A stretch of 64,000 bases of DNA from Paracoccus yeei ATCC BAA-599 (GCF_000622145.1 NZ_JHWH01000017.1:1-64000), one strand, 5' to 3'. Positions 55,413 through 64,000 are shown, counted from the first letter of the stretch. Notes: generated by a model from the letters alone, not told the origin. Numbers and translations are program-made.

Positions 55413-56597
55413 CTATTGCAGGTCGCCAAAGGCGCGGCTCATGCGCTCGACCGCAGCCTCGACCCGGGCGCGCGTCGTCGCCAGGTTGAAGCGCACGAAG
55501 CTTTCGCCCCCCGTACCAAAGGAGGCGCCGCCGCTGGCCGCGATGCGGGCGTCATGGGCGATGCGGCGCTCGATCTCGGCGGGGGACATGCCGGTGCTGG
55601 CGAAATCCACCCAGGCCAGATAGGTCGCCTGCAAGGGCATCGAGCGCAGGCCCGGGATCGCCGCGATCCCCCGGTCAAAGACCTGCCGGTTGCCGTCCAG
55701 ATAGGCGACCAGATCGTCCACCCAGGCCGCGCCCTCGGGCGAATAGGCGGCGGCGACCATGTTCAGCCCGAACAGCCCCGGCGAGATGCCCAGCGCCGTG
55801 AACCGCTGCGACAGCCGCCGGCGCAGGTCGGGGTCGGCCACGATCAGGTTGCCGATATGGGCGCCGGCGATGTTGAAGGTCTTGGTCGCGGCCGTCAGGG
55901 TGATCAGGCGGGGCGCGGCCTCGGGGACCAGCCGCGCCAGCACATGATGGCGCGGGCTGCCCGGCAGCACCAGGTCGTGATGGATCTCGTCCGAGACCAG
56001 GATCAGGTCATGGGCGGCGCAGAACTCGGCCACCTGGCGCAGTTCGGCTTCGGACCAGACGCGGCCGCCGGGATTGTGGGGCGAACACAGCACCAGCATC
56101 TTCTCGCGGCCCGTCATCAGCCCGGCCCAGCCCTCCCAGTCCATGCGGTATTCGCCGTCCTCCACGACCAGCGGAAATTCGGTGATCCCGCGCCCGGCGG
56201 CGCGGATCACCCGGGCAAAGCCGTGATAGACTGGCGTCATCAGCACGACCGCGTCCCCGGGCGCGGTAAAGGTGTCCACGCACAGCGCGGTCCCGTTGAC
56301 CAGCCCGTGCGCGGTCAGGATCCATTCCGGCTCGACCGTCCAGCCGTGGCGGTTCTGCATCCACCAGCGAATCGCCTCCAGATAGGGGCGGTGTTCGCCG
56401 GGATAGCCATAGATGCCGTGCCGGGCCATCGCCTCGACCGCCTGCTGGACCGGGGCGGGGGGGCGAAAGTCCATGTCGGCGACCCACATCGCGATGCCGT
56501 CCTGCGGCGCGACGCCAAAGATCTTGTGCATATCGTCCCATTTCGAGCACAGCGTGCCCAGGCGGTCGATGGGTTCGTCGAAATCTGCGGCTGGCAT
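55413..56597 (-). CDS. PatB/MalY-type aminotransferase, probable cystathionine beta-lyase
   Basis: 394-residue PLP enzyme. The PLP lysine is in LTAATKTFNIAGAHIGN; SPHNPGGRVWSEAEL and LVSDEIHHDLVLPG are the MalY/PatB motifs. It cleaves C-S bonds of cystathionine or cysteine conjugates. AGGAGAA lies before the ATG at 56597. 74 bases from the divergent first deformylase gene. Confidence 0.9.
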   Translation of the reverse strand: MPAADFDEPIDRLGTLCSKWDDMHKIFGVAPQDGIAMWVADMDFRPPAPVQQAVEAMARHGIYGYPGEHRPYLEAIRWWMQNRHGWTVEPEWILTAHGLVNGTALCVDTFTAPGDAVVLMTPVYHGFARVIRAAGRGITEFPLVVEDGEYRMDWEGWAGLMTGREKMLVLCSPHNPGGRVWSEAELRQVAEFCAAHDLILVSDEIHHDLVLPGSPRHHVLARLVPEAAPRLITLTAATKTFNIAGAHIGNLIVADPDLRRRLSQRFTALGISPGLFGLNMVAAAYSPEGAAWVDDLVAYLDGNRQVFDRGIAAIPGLRSMPLQATYLAWVDFASTGMSPAEIERRIAHDARIAASGGASFGTGGESFVRFNLATTRARVEAAVERMSRAFGDLQ

Positions 56598-56671
56598 GGC
56601 ATTCTCCTGATAGTCGGGCCCCACAATAACGGCTTGTTGCGCGGCTTGAACCCTTCGCCTAAGTGATACGC

Positions 56672-57193
56672 ATGAGCATGCTGAATATTCTTCTTCATCC
56701 CGATCCCCGGCTGAAAAGGATCTGCGAGCCGGTGGCCCGCATCACGCCCGAGGTCGAGACCCTGGCCGCCGACATGCTGGCGACCATGTACGACGCGCCG
56801 GGCGTGGGCCTGGCCGCGCCGCAGGTCGGCGTGCTGTCGCGGCTTTACGTCATGGACTGCAACAAGGACCCCGAGGCCCCGCGCGACCCTCTGGTGATGG
56901 TCAACCCCGAAGTCACCTGGACCTCGGAGGCGCTGAACACCTATGAGGAAGGCTGCCTGTCGATCCCCGACCACTACGCCGACGTGACCCGTCCGGCCCA
57001 GGTCAAGGTCCGCTGGCTGGGCCTGGACGGCAAGACGCACGAACGCGACTTCGACGGGCTTTGGGCGACCTGTGCCCAGCACGAGATCGACCATCTCGAC
57101 GGGCGGCTGTTCATCGACTACCTGGGCCCGATCAAGCGCCAGATGATCACGCGCAAGATGGTCAAGCTGAAACGCGAGAGGGCCCGTGCCTGA
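56672..57193 (+). CDS. def: peptide deformylase (active-site complete)
   Basis: 173 residues. Removes the N-formyl group from nascent proteins on the ribosome. All three motifs are intact: GVGLAAPQ (44-51), EGCLS (93-97, Cys95 ligand) and HEIDH (137-141, catalytic Glu138 and two His ligands). Start MSMLNILLHPDP at 56672; a GTG at 56663 is less likely. First of three paralogues in a run ending at fmt. Confidence 0.95.
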   Translation: MSMLNILLHPDPRLKRICEPVARITPEVETLAADMLATMYDAPGVGLAAPQVGVLSRLYVMDCNKDPEAPRDPLVMVNPEVTWTSEALNTYEEGCLSIPDHYADVTRPAQVKVRWLGLDGKTHERDFDGLWATCAQHEIDHLDGRLFIDYLGPIKRQMITRKMVKLKRERARA

Positions 57194-57743
57194 GCCGCTG
57201 ACCGCAGCCGATCTGGCGGGCGCGCCCCGCCCGCCCGATCCGGCCGCGCTGCTCCGCCGGGGCCGGATGCGCCCGGTCGTCCTGCACCCCGACCCGATCC
57301 TGCGCCAGCGGTGCGAACCCGCCGGGGCGCTGGACTGGGACAGCCTGTGCCAGCTGGCCGGCGACCTGCTGGCGACGCTCTATCATGCCGGCGGGCGCGG
57401 CCTGGCCGCCCCCCAGATCGGCGAGCCGGTGCGCATCTTCGTCATGGATGCCGGCTGGAAGGCCGACGCGCCCTGCCCCCGCGTCTTTCTGGACCCGCAG
57501 ATCACCCCCCTTGCCGGCCCCGACGAGACGGCCGAGGAAACCTGCCTGTCGATCCCTGGCCAGCCGGTCGCCGTCACCCGCCCCGCCGCCGTCTCGGTCG
57601 CCTTCTTCGACCTGATGGGCACGCTTTGCACGGCTGACCTGACGGGGATCGAGGCCCGCATCGCCCAGCACGAGGCCGACCACCTGGACGGCCGCCTCAT
57701 CATCGACCGCGCGGCGCGGCGCGAAGTGCAGCGAAATCGTTAA
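57186..57743 (+). CDS. peptide deformylase paralogue 2
   Basis: 185 residues with a GTG start overlapping the previous gene by 8 bases, and GAGAGGG upstream. Motifs: GRGLAAPQ (70-77), ETCLS (118-122; Thr replaces Gly, Cys120 kept) and HEADH (162-166, Glu163 kept). Metal ligands and catalytic Glu are complete, so activity is likely though altered. N-terminal extension of about 27 residues. Overlap implies coupled expression with def. Confidence 0.9.
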   Translation: MPEPLTAADLAGAPRPPDPAALLRRGRMRPVVLHPDPILRQRCEPAGALDWDSLCQLAGDLLATLYHAGGRGLAAPQIGEPVRIFVMDAGWKADAPCPRVFLDPQITPLAGPDETAEETCLSIPGQPVAVTRPAAVSVAFFDLMGTLCTADLTGIEARIAQHEADHLDGRLIIDRAARREVQRNR

Positions 57744-57813
57744 AATCCCTGGCGTCCGGGTGATCCTGCGGCGGGTTCTGCTAGGCTGTCCCCATCGCAA
57801 CCGGGGAACCGCC

Positions 57814-58080
57814 ATGATCCTGTTTCTGACCTTCCTTGCCTTCGCCACCGGCTGCCTGCTGGGCGCCCGGGCCGTCCGCCCGTGCCCGGCTTCGCAGCCG
57901 CACCGGCACGAATGGGCGGCCTTTTGCCAGGGCGGCCTGCCCCTGCCGCCCGTCCCGGCATCGTCCTTCGGCAGCCTTCCGGTCGCGGCGGCGCTTGCCG
58001 GGACGGTCCAGGGACCCGGGCGCGCCGCCAGCGCCCTCGCCACCAGCGGCGGCCGGATTTACCTTCAGTCGCGGGCGTGA
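57814..58080 (+). CDS. small hypothetical membrane-anchored or lipoprotein
   Basis: 88 residues; N-terminal hydrophobic segment MILFLTFLAFATGCLLGARAV, either a membrane helix or a lipoprotein signal (ATGC). The rest (PHRHEWAAFCQGGLPLPP...) shows no family I recognise and is Ala/Pro-rich. It lies between the second and third deformylase paralogues with small gaps, so it may be a real gene of the run, but evidence is thin. Confidence 0.4.
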   Translation: MILFLTFLAFATGCLLGARAVRPCPASQPHRHEWAAFCQGGLPLPPVPASSFGSLPVAAALAGTVQGPGRAASALATSGGRIYLQSRA

Positions 58081-58112
58081 TAGGGCGCAGCCATCCCCTG
58101 CCAAGGCCGCCC

Positions 58113-58613
58113 ATGACCATCCGCCCCTTCCTGCCCTATTCGGACCGCCGCCTGCACATCCCGGCCGAGCCGGTCCAGGCGATCACCGAAACCGTGCGGA
58201 TGATCTGGGACGACATGATCGACACCATGGACGCGATGCCGGGCGTGGGCCTGGCCGCGCCGCAGATTGGCATCATGCTGCGGCTGGCGGTGGTCGACGC
58301 CTCGGACAAGCGCGGCCAGGCGATCCGCATGGCCAACCCCGAGGTGCTGCACGCCAGCACCCAGATGCGCGCCCATGACGAGGCAAGCCCGAACCTGCCC
58401 GGCGTCTTCGCCCGGATCGAGCGTCCCCGCGCGGTGACCGTCCGCTTCCTGAATGACCGCGCCGAGATCGAGGACCGGGATTTCGTCGGCCTCTGGGCCA
58501 CCTCGGTCCAGCACCAGATCGACCACCTGGACGGCAAGCTCTATGTCGATCACCTGACGCCCCTGCGCCGCAAGATGCTGGTGGCGAAATCGGCAAAGCT
58601 CGCGCGCCGATAG
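58113..58613 (+). CDS. degenerate peptide deformylase-like protein (paralogue 3)
   Basis: 166 residues. The fold and motif 1 GVGLAAPQ (44-51) are kept, but motif 2 reads EASPNLPG (90-97) in place of EGCLSIPG, so the metal-binding Cys is Ser92. Motif 3 is HQIDH (134-138): the catalytic Glu is Gln135, while both His remain. Deformylase activity is therefore unlikely. The frame is full-length and codon use normal, so it is a preserved protein and not decay. It may act as a regulator, or bind formylated chains without cleaving; both are inference. Confidence 0.88.
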   Translation: MTIRPFLPYSDRRLHIPAEPVQAITETVRMIWDDMIDTMDAMPGVGLAAPQIGIMLRLAVVDASDKRGQAIRMANPEVLHASTQMRAHDEASPNLPGVFARIERPRAVTVRFLNDRAEIEDRDFVGLWATSVQHQIDHLDGKLYVDHLTPLRRKMLVAKSAKLARR

Positions 58614-58847
58614 ATCTGGCGCGGCAGGTCGTCCTGCGGGCTGCAACCGTTTCCCTCCTGCCCTGCGGCAAGGGGCCCGGACAGGCGCCGCCGCCTTCGC
58701 GCGCCGGTTTGACCGGGCAAGCCGCGGTGCAGCCGGGCCTTTTCTTTCAACCGGCCCGCCCCTAACCTGCGCGGGAAGGCCCATCCCGAAACCCCGGACC
58801 GGCGCCACGACCAACCCCGCCCGCGGCCCAAAGGGAGGCGCTGCCAG

Positions 58848-60485
58848 ATGTTTTCGGTCCTGCCGCTGCTTTCGGGCCTGCTGTTCGCCGCCGCCTCGCT
58901 GACGCCGTCGCTGATCCCGCGGGACTGGATCATGCAGGGCGCGCTGGCCGGCGTTTCGATGGCGGCGGGCTATCTGGCGACGCAGTTCCTGCTGGCGCTG
59001 TGGCGCACGCTGCAGATCCCGGTGCTGTCCGGCCGGCGCGCCACCATCGCGCATGCCGTCGTCGCGGTCCCGGTGCTGGCGGTGCTGGTGCGCTGCGTTG
59101 CGCTGGCGGACGACTGGCAGAACAGCATCCGCCTGCGCATGGACATGCCTTTGGTCGAGGCGACGAACACCACCAAGATGCTGCTGCTGGCGGCGGCGGT
59201 GTTTCTGGTGCTGTTCGTCATCGGCAAGCTGGTGCAGGGGCTGTTCGACCTGCTGCGCCTGCGGCTGGCGCGCCATATCCCGGTCGCCAGCGCCAATGTG
59301 CTGGGGCTGCTGCTGGCGGCGATGATCGTGGTCACGCTGACCCGCGACGGGGTGGTGAACGCGGCCATGCGGATGGCCGACAGCTCCTACGCCGCCGCCC
59401 AGCACCTGACCGACCCGAACACCCCGCCCCCGTCCGAGGGCTGGCAATCGGGCGGCCCCGGTTCGGTCGCGGAATGGGGGCTGATGGGCGCGCCGGGGCG
59501 CGACTTCGTCACCGGCGGCCCGCGCGCCGCCGCGATCTCGGCCTTTACCGGCCGGCCCGCGCGCGAACCGCTGCGCATCTACATCGGCCTGGCGCAGGAA
59601 AAGGACGCCGAGGACCGCGCCCGCCTTGCCCTGGACGAGATGCTGCGCGTCGGCGCCTTCGACCGCAAGGTGCTGGTCGTGGCCAGCCCCACCGGCACCG
59701 GCTGGATGGACCCGGCCAGCTATGACGCGCTGGAATACATGCACAACGGCGACGTGGCGACGGTGGCGGTGCAGTATTCCTATCTGCAAAGCCCGCTGGC
59801 GCTGATCTTCGAAACCGATGCCGGGCTCGAGCAGACGACCGCGCTGACCCGCCTGGTCTATGACCATTGGCGCAGCCTGCCCCTCGATCGCAGGCCGCGG
59901 CTTTACCTGCACGGGATCTCGCTGGGGGCGTGGTCGTCGATGTATGCCCTCAACCCGTTCCAGATGATGAACGAACCCGTCTCGGGCGCGTTCTGGGTCG
60001 GGCCGCCGTTCCCCTCGACCCTGTGGCGCCAGGCCAACAGCGCCCGCGACCCTGCCAGCCCCCTGATCCTGCCCGAGGTCGATGACGGAGAGGTCATCCG
60101 CTATGCCAGCCAGTTCGCACCGCCCGACCGCTCGGGCCGGCCCTGGGGGCGGCTGCGCATCCTGTTCCTGCAGCACGCCAGCGACGCCATCGTGTTCTAC
60201 AGCCCGACCTCGCTTTGGCGCAGGCCCGAGTGGATGAACGAGCCGCTCGCCCCGGACGTGTCGCCGGCGCTGGGGTTCACGCCCATCGTCACGCAGCTTC
60301 AACTGGCCGTGGACATGCTGATCTCGACCTCGACCCCGCCGGGCTTCGGCCATATCTACGACGCCGAGGAATACATCGACGGCTGGGTATCGGTGACCGC
60401 CCCCGAGGGGTGGACGCAGGCCGACACCAACAGGCTCAAGGCGAAATGCGGCAAGGGCGGGCTGCTTGGATGCGACAACGGCTGA
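58848..60485 (+). CDS. membrane-anchored alpha/beta hydrolase (Abhydrolase_9 type)
   Basis: 545 residues. The N-terminal third has about five membrane helices (VLPLLSGLLFAAASLTPSLIP; ALAGVSMAAGYLATQFLLALW; MLLLAAAVFLVLFVIGKLV; VLGLLLAAMIVVTL). The C-terminal part is an alpha/beta hydrolase with nucleophile LHGISLGAWSS (G-x-S-x-G). Probably a membrane esterase or lipase; substrate unknown. GGGAGG is 9 bases upstream. Overlaps the next hydrolase gene by 16 bases, so the two form a pair. Confidence 0.85.
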   Translation: MFSVLPLLSGLLFAAASLTPSLIPRDWIMQGALAGVSMAAGYLATQFLLALWRTLQIPVLSGRRATIAHAVVAVPVLAVLVRCVALADDWQNSIRLRMDMPLVEATNTTKMLLLAAAVFLVLFVIGKLVQGLFDLLRLRLARHIPVASANVLGLLLAAMIVVTLTRDGVVNAAMRMADSSYAAAQHLTDPNTPPPSEGWQSGGPGSVAEWGLMGAPGRDFVTGGPRAAAISAFTGRPAREPLRIYIGLAQEKDAEDRARLALDEMLRVGAFDRKVLVVASPTGTGWMDPASYDALEYMHNGDVATVAVQYSYLQSPLALIFETDAGLEQTTALTRLVYDHWRSLPLDRRPRLYLHGISLGAWSSMYALNPFQMMNEPVSGAFWVGPPFPSTLWRQANSARDPASPLILPEVDDGEVIRYASQFAPPDRSGRPWGRLRILFLQHASDAIVFYSPTSLWRRPEWMNEPLAPDVSPALGFTPIVTQLQLAVDMLISTSTPPGFGHIYDAEEYIDGWVSVTAPEGWTQADTNRLKAKCGKGGLLGCDNG

Positions 60486-61351
60486 TCCTGGCCGCAGCGG
60501 TGGCGGGGCTGGTGGTGCTGCTGCTGGCACTGAACACGGCGCGGAACGCGGCCGGCTGGCAGCCCATCGCCCATACGCCCGAGGAACGCGACACCCTGCT
60601 GCGGCCGGCCTGGCGCCTGCTGCGCCCGCCGGGCCCCGGCCCCCACAAGGCGGCGATCCTGCTGTCGGGCTGCGACGGGGTGCATGACAACATGGACTGG
60701 TGGGCCGGGGTCATGCTGGCCCAGGGCCGCGCCGCGCTGATCCTGGACAGCCACGCGCCGCGCGGCCTGACCCTGGCGCAGTCCTGGCGCGCGGTCTGCG
60801 CGGGCCAGGTCCTGCCCGGGGCGGAACGGGCGGGCGACATCGCCGCGGCGCTGACCGCCCTGCGCGGGATGGCGGGGATCGACGCCTCGGATGTGGCGCT
60901 GCTTGGCGCCTCGCACGGCAGCTGGTCGGTGATGGAGCTGATGGCCGACCTGGGCGACGGCGCGGTGCCGCCCGGCCTGACCGACTGGCCCGCCCCGCCC
61001 GAAAGCCTGGCCGCGCAGGTCGGGCCCGTGCTGCTGCTTTACCCCTATTGCGGGGTGCTCAGCGGCGCCGGCCGCGCGGCCTGGCCTGGTCACGTCCAGG
61101 GATTGATGATCCTGGCGCAGAACGACAGCATCACCGACCCCGGCGCCTGCCGCAAGATGGCCGCGACGTTGACGGCCAAGGGCACGCGGCTGCAGGTCGA
61201 AACCCTTGCCGGCACCGACCACGGCTTTGACCAGCGCGAACGCTCGGCCCTGTCGGCGCTGCAGTTCGACGAACCCGCCCGGGACCGCGCCACGGACCTG
61301 GCGCAGGACTTCCTGCAAGGTTTTGCATCCCCCCGCCAGACCGGGCTATGA
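60470..61351 (+). CDS. dienelactone hydrolase-like alpha/beta hydrolase with N-terminal anchor
   Basis: 293 residues. Helix ([20 protein letters not shown]) then an alpha/beta hydrolase: oxyanion region [20 protein letters not shown], nucleophile [11 protein letters not shown] (G-x-S-x-G), Asp in [11 protein letters not shown] and catalytic His in [13 protein letters not shown]. Overlaps the preceding hydrolase gene, so co-translated. Substrate unknown. Confidence 0.85.
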   Translation: MRQRLILAAAVAGLVVLLLALNTARNAAGWQPIAHTPEERDTLLRPAWRLLRPPGPGPHKAAILLSGCDGVHDNMDWWAGVMLAQGRAALILDSHAPRGLTLAQSWRAVCAGQVLPGAERAGDIAAALTALRGMAGIDASDVALLGASHGSWSVMELMADLGDGAVPPGLTDWPAPPESLAAQVGPVLLLYPYCGVLSGAGRAAWPGHVQGLMILAQNDSITDPGACRKMAATLTAKGTRLQVETLAGTDHGFDQRERSALSALQFDEPARDRATDLAQDFLQGFASPRQTGL

Positions 61352-61379
61352 CGGGGCCGCATTCAGGGAAAGGCAAGCC

Positions 61380-62273
61380 ATGCGCGTGATCTTCATGGGA
61401 ACTCCGGATTTCTCGGTCCCGGCGCTGCGGGCCATCGCCGCGCGCCACGACGTGGCGGCGGTCTATTCCCAGCCGCCCCGCGCGGCGGGACGCGGACAAA
61501 AGCCGCGCCCCTGCCCCGTCCATCGCGCGGCGGAAACGCTCGGCATTCCGGTCCGCACCCCCGAGCGGCTGAAATCCCCCGAAGAACAGGCCGCCTTCGC
61601 CGCCCTCGGCGCCGATGTGGCGGTAGTGGTGGCCTATGGGCTGATCCTGCCGCAGCCGGTGCTGGACGCGCCACGCCTGGGGTGCCTCAACATCCACGCC
61701 TCGCTTCTGCCGCGCTGGCGGGGGGCGGCGCCCATCCATCGCGCGATCATGGCGGGGGATGCGGAAACCGGGGTCGCCATCATGCAGATGCAGGCGGGGC
61801 TGGATACCGGCCCGGTCCTGGCCGAGGCGCGCACCCCCATCGGGCCCGAGGATACCACCGCCGACCTGCACGACCGCCTGGCCGAGATGGGCGCGGCCCT
61901 GATCGGGGATATTCTGGATCGCCTGCCCCTGCCCGCCGTGCCCCAGCCCTCCGAGGGGGTGACCTATGCCCAGAAGATCGACAAGGCCGAGGCCCGGATC
62001 GACTGGGCCCTGCCCGCGCCGCAGGTCGACCGCCAGATCCGGGGCCTGTCCCCCTTTCCCGGCGCCTGGTGCATGCTGGGCGGCGAACGGATCAAGCTGC
62101 TGCGCTCGCGCCTGGCGGCCGGGGCCGGCGCGCCCGGCACGGTGCTCCAGGGCTTCACCATCGCCTGCGGGACCGGCGCCGTCGAGGTGCTGGAAGCGCA
62201 GCGCGAAGGCAAGCGCCCGATGCCCGCGGCCGAGGTCCTGCGCGGCCTGACCTTGCCCGACCGCCTGGACTGA
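61380..62273 (+). CDS. fmt: methionyl-tRNA formyltransferase
   Basis: 297 residues. Formylates initiator Met-tRNA using 10-formyl-tetrahydrofolate. Catalytic Asn-His-Asp set: [18 protein letters not shown] and [11 protein letters not shown]-terminal domain ([29 protein letters not shown]). It lies downstream of the deformylases, as usual, but separated from them by two hydrolase genes. Starts 28 bases after the upstream stop. Confidence 0.95.
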   Translation: MRVIFMGTPDFSVPALRAIAARHDVAAVYSQPPRAAGRGQKPRPCPVHRAAETLGIPVRTPERLKSPEEQAAFAALGADVAVVVAYGLILPQPVLDAPRLGCLNIHASLLPRWRGAAPIHRAIMAGDAETGVAIMQMQAGLDTGPVLAEARTPIGPEDTTADLHDRLAEMGAALIGDILDRLPLPAVPQPSEGVTYAQKIDKAEARIDWALPAPQVDRQIRGLSPFPGAWCMLGGERIKLLRSRLAAGAGAPGTVLQGFTIACGTGAVEVLEAQREGKRPMPAAEVLRGLTLPDRLD

Positions 62274-62305
62274 CGGGCCGCCGCCCCGCGTTCGGCAAGG
62301 CCGCA

Positions 62306-62371
62306 ATGGGTATCTGGAAAACAGAGACGAGCCACGCCACGCCCCGTTTTCACCGTTTTTCAAATACCCAT
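62306..62371. repeat. B-family inverted repeat pair (B4)
   Basis: Left arm ATGGGTATCTGGAAAACAG AGACG (62306-62329), right arm CGTTTTCACCGTT TTTCAAATACCCAT (62345-62371). The right arm reversed reads ATGGGTATTTGAAAAACG, matching the left closely. It lies between the convergent fmt and hrpB genes and could be a hairpin terminator for both. Confidence 0.7.
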
Positions 62372-62406
62372 GCCAAGGCTGCAACCCTCGGCGCGGGCCG
62401 GTCCGG

Positions 62407-64000
62407 TCACGTCCCGCGCGGCTTGGCGCGGGTGGTCGGGTCGGCCTCCAGCGGGCTTTCCGGCCAGGGATGACGCGGATAGCGCCCGCGCATGTCCTTG
62501 CGGACCTCGGCATAGCCGCCCGTCCAGAAGCCGGGCAGGTCGGTGGTCACCGCGATGGGCTTGCCGCCGGGGGACAGCATCTGGATGCGCAGGGGCCGCC
62601 CGCCGACGACCGGATGACGCGAGACGCCGAACAGCTCCTGCAGCTTCAACTCGATCGAGGGGGTTTCGTGGTCATAGTCGATAGGCACCTTGCGGCCCAG
62701 CGGCGTCACGAAATGGGCGGGCGCGGCCTGGTCCAGCCTGCGCTGGCCGTCCCAGCCGATGCGGGCCTTCAGCGCCTCGGTCAGGTCCAGCGCCCGCAGG
62801 TCGGCCAGCGTCCGCGCCCGGGTCAGCCAGGGCAGCAGCCAGTCGGGTTCGGCCAGCAGGCTTTCGTCATCGACCGGGCCAAGGTCGGGGACCAGCGCGA
62901 TGCGCCCCCGCAGCCGCGCGGCCGAGGCGGTCCAGGCCAGACCGTTCGCCCGCAGCCCCTCGAGCGCCGCGCGGGCCAGCGCCTGGGGGTCGGGCGCATC
63001 CAGCGCCCGGTCCGCCAGCACCAGCGCGCCCAGCCGTTCCTGCCTGCGGGCGATCACCCGGTTTTCGCGGCGCGACCATTCGACGATCTCGGCCGCCTCG
63101 ATGCGGTCGGCGTAAAGCGCGCGGATCTCGGCTTCGTGGATCGGGGCGGCCATGCGGATGCGCGCCTCGCGCGTGTCGCCGTCAAGGTCGGTCGCAACGA
63201 TGAAGCGATGCGCGGCCAGTCCGTCGGCCTCGGGCAGGACCGCGCCCTTGCCGCCCGACAGGACATAGCGCGGCTGGTCGCCCTTGCGGCGCTGGCCGAT
63301 GCGGTCGGGATAGGCCAGTGCCGCCATGGCCCCCGGCGACAGGTCCGTGCCATCGCCGGCCATCCGGCGCAGGCGGCGGGCCTCGCCCTGGATGCGGTGC
63401 AGGGCGGCGTCGTTCAGCGCCCAAGGCTGGCGGTCGCGAAAGGCGCGCGCGTCGCGCAGCGCCCCCAGGCGCAGGGTCAGGTCGGCGGGCGCCCCCGGAC
63501 CCAGCGGGTCGCGGTCGGCCATCAGCGCGGCCAGCCCGGCCGCGTCCCGGCCCGCGACGGCCAGCATATGGGCCAGACGCGGGTGCAGCGGCAGCGCGGC
63601 CAGGCGGCGGCCGTGGCCCGTGATCCGCCCCGCGGCGTCGAGCGCGCCAAGGTCGTGCAGCAGCGCCCGCGCCTCGGCCAGCGCGGGGGCGGGCGGCGGC
63701 GTCAGGAAGGCCAGGTCCGACCCGTCCGAGCCCCAGATCGCCAGTTCCAGCGCCAGCCCCGCCAGATCGGCCACCGCGATTTCGGGGGGCGCGAAGGCGG
63801 GAAGCGCGCCTTCCTCGGCCCGCGCCCACATCCGATAGCAGATGCCCGGCGCGACACGTCCGGCGCGGCCCCGGCGCTGCTCGGCCTCGGCCCGGCTGAC
63901 GCGTTCGGTGACCAGCCGGGACATGCCGCTGCCGGGATCGAAGCGCGCCCGCCGTGCCCGTCCGGCATCGACCACCACGGTCACGTCGGGAATGGTCAGC
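62407..64000 (-). CDS. hrpB: ATP-dependent RNA helicase HrpB (C-terminal part, N-terminus beyond the window)
   Basis: The last 531 residues are present. Helicase motif VI VSRAEAEQRRGRAGR is visible, then the HA2/ratchet region and the HrpB-specific C-terminal domain (LNDAALHRIQGEARRLRRMAG; LFGVSRHPVVGGRPLRIQMLSPGGKPIAVTTDLPGFWTGGYAEVRKDMRGRYPRHPWPE). The Walker motifs lie outside. The frame is open to the last base (reading LTIPDVTVVVDAG at the edge). DEAH-box helicase with a poorly defined role in RNA processing. Convergent with fmt. Confidence 0.92.
   Translation of the reverse strand, partial: LTIPDVTVVVDAGRARRARFDPGSGMSRLVTERVSRAEAEQRRGRAGRVAPGICYRMWARAEEGALPAFAPPEIAVADLAGLALELAIWGSDGSDLAFLTPPPAPALAEARALLHDLGALDAAGRITGHGRRLAALPLHPRLAHMLAVAGRDAAGLAALMADRDPLGPGAPADLTLRLGALRDARAFRDRQPWALNDAALHRIQGEARRLRRMAGDGTDLSPGAMAALAYPDRIGQRRKGDQPRYVLSGGKGAVLPEADGLAAHRFIVATDLDGDTREARIRMAAPIHEAEIRALYADRIEAAEIVEWSRRENRVIARRQERLGALVLADRALDAPDPQALARAALEGLRANGLAWTASAARLRGRIALVPDLGPVDDESLLAEPDWLLPWLTRARTLADLRALDLTEALKARIGWDGQRRLDQAAPAHFVTPLGRKVPIDYDHETPSIELKLQELFGVSRHPVVGGRPLRIQMLSPGGKPIAVTTDLPGFWTGGYAEVRKDMRGRYPRHPWPESPLEADPTTRAKPRGT

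Noticed and set aside
52818..56666. Very long open frame on the plus strand opposite the MATE, L,D-transpeptidase and PatB-like genes
   Set aside because: It is a shadow of GC-rich codon bias on the opposite strand. Its translation is Gln/Arg/His/Gly-rich without any domain, while the minus-strand genes have clear motifs. Similar antisense frames at 4356-7535, 8906-11335 and 25106-27037 were rejected for the same reason.

Overview
The window is very GC-rich and densely packed chromosomal DNA from an alphaproteobacterium of the Rhodobacterales. A Paracoccus-like genome is my best guess. Supporting this are the gene neighbourhoods (ybgC-tolQRAB-pal-cpoB-tilS-ftsH, DUF2849-cysI-cysH-DUF934-fpr, a def cluster next to fmt, a phaAB-type fused Mrp antiporter gene) and the recurrent ATATTTGG-containing intergenic elements. 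The genus call comes from pattern recognition, not from a search. I see no phage, transposase, integrase, CRISPR, rRNA or tRNA. Almost everything looks like stable core genome.

Layout. 1-7.4 kb: tuf (minus), a Gly-rich DUF533 protein, an ABC exporter-ygfZ-dinB operon (minus) and a serine-glyoxylate-type aminotransferase. 7.4-11.7 kb: an orphan promoter-terminator unit that may encode a structured RNA, then an iron-uptake block (DUF2218/siderophore-interacting protein, exbB, exbD, tonB). 11.7-21 kb: a CNNM/CorC-like protein, a patatin phospholipase, an octanucleotide tandem repeat, an Old Yellow Enzyme, an inositol monophosphatase, a DMT permease, a lytic transglycosylase and dapA. 21-27 kb: a six-gene Mrp/Pha-type cation/proton antiporter operon (phaAB fused, C, D, E, F, G; minus), each gene translationally coupled or nearly so to the next. 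27-30 kb: ruvC-ruvA-htpX-ruvB (plus), a ruv operon with a membrane protease gene inside it. 30-40 kb: on the minus strand, ybgC-tolQ-tolR-tolA-tolB-pal-cpoB-tilS-ftsH (Tol-Pal cell envelope system, tRNA-Ile lysidine synthetase, AAA protease), with a monofunctional chorismate mutase downstream of ftsH. 40-47 kb: a hypothetical protein, the CoA-transferase pair scoA-scoB, DUF488, gamma-glutamyltransferase and topA. 47-52 kb: the assimilatory sulfate reduction operon DUF2849-cysI-cysH-DUF934-fpr with a divergent Lrp-family regulator. 52-56.6 kb: HisC-like aminotransferase, a lone AsnC ligand-binding domain, a MATE exporter, an L,D-transpeptidase and a PatB-like C-S lyase. 56.7-62.3 kb: three peptide deformylase paralogues, two membrane-anchored alpha/beta hydrolases and fmt, the N-formyl-methionine cycle cluster. 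62.4 kb to the end: hrpB, truncated by the window edge.

The most interesting material is between the genes. Six copies of a composite intergenic module combine a GGATATTTGG core, a G5/C5 hairpin and, in four copies, a second hairpin whose stem sequence differs while pairing is kept. This suggests selection at the RNA level. A second, related family (CATGGGTATTTGG...) occurs four times, twice as inverted pairs. Other points of note are a third deformylase paralogue that has lost both its cysteine ligand and the catalytic glutamate, a possible structured RNA ahead of the iron genes, and candidate operators at the scoAB and cys/Lrp promoters. The window is otherwise ordinary. I found no gene system that is clearly new, and the intergenic modules are the best candidate for something undescribed.
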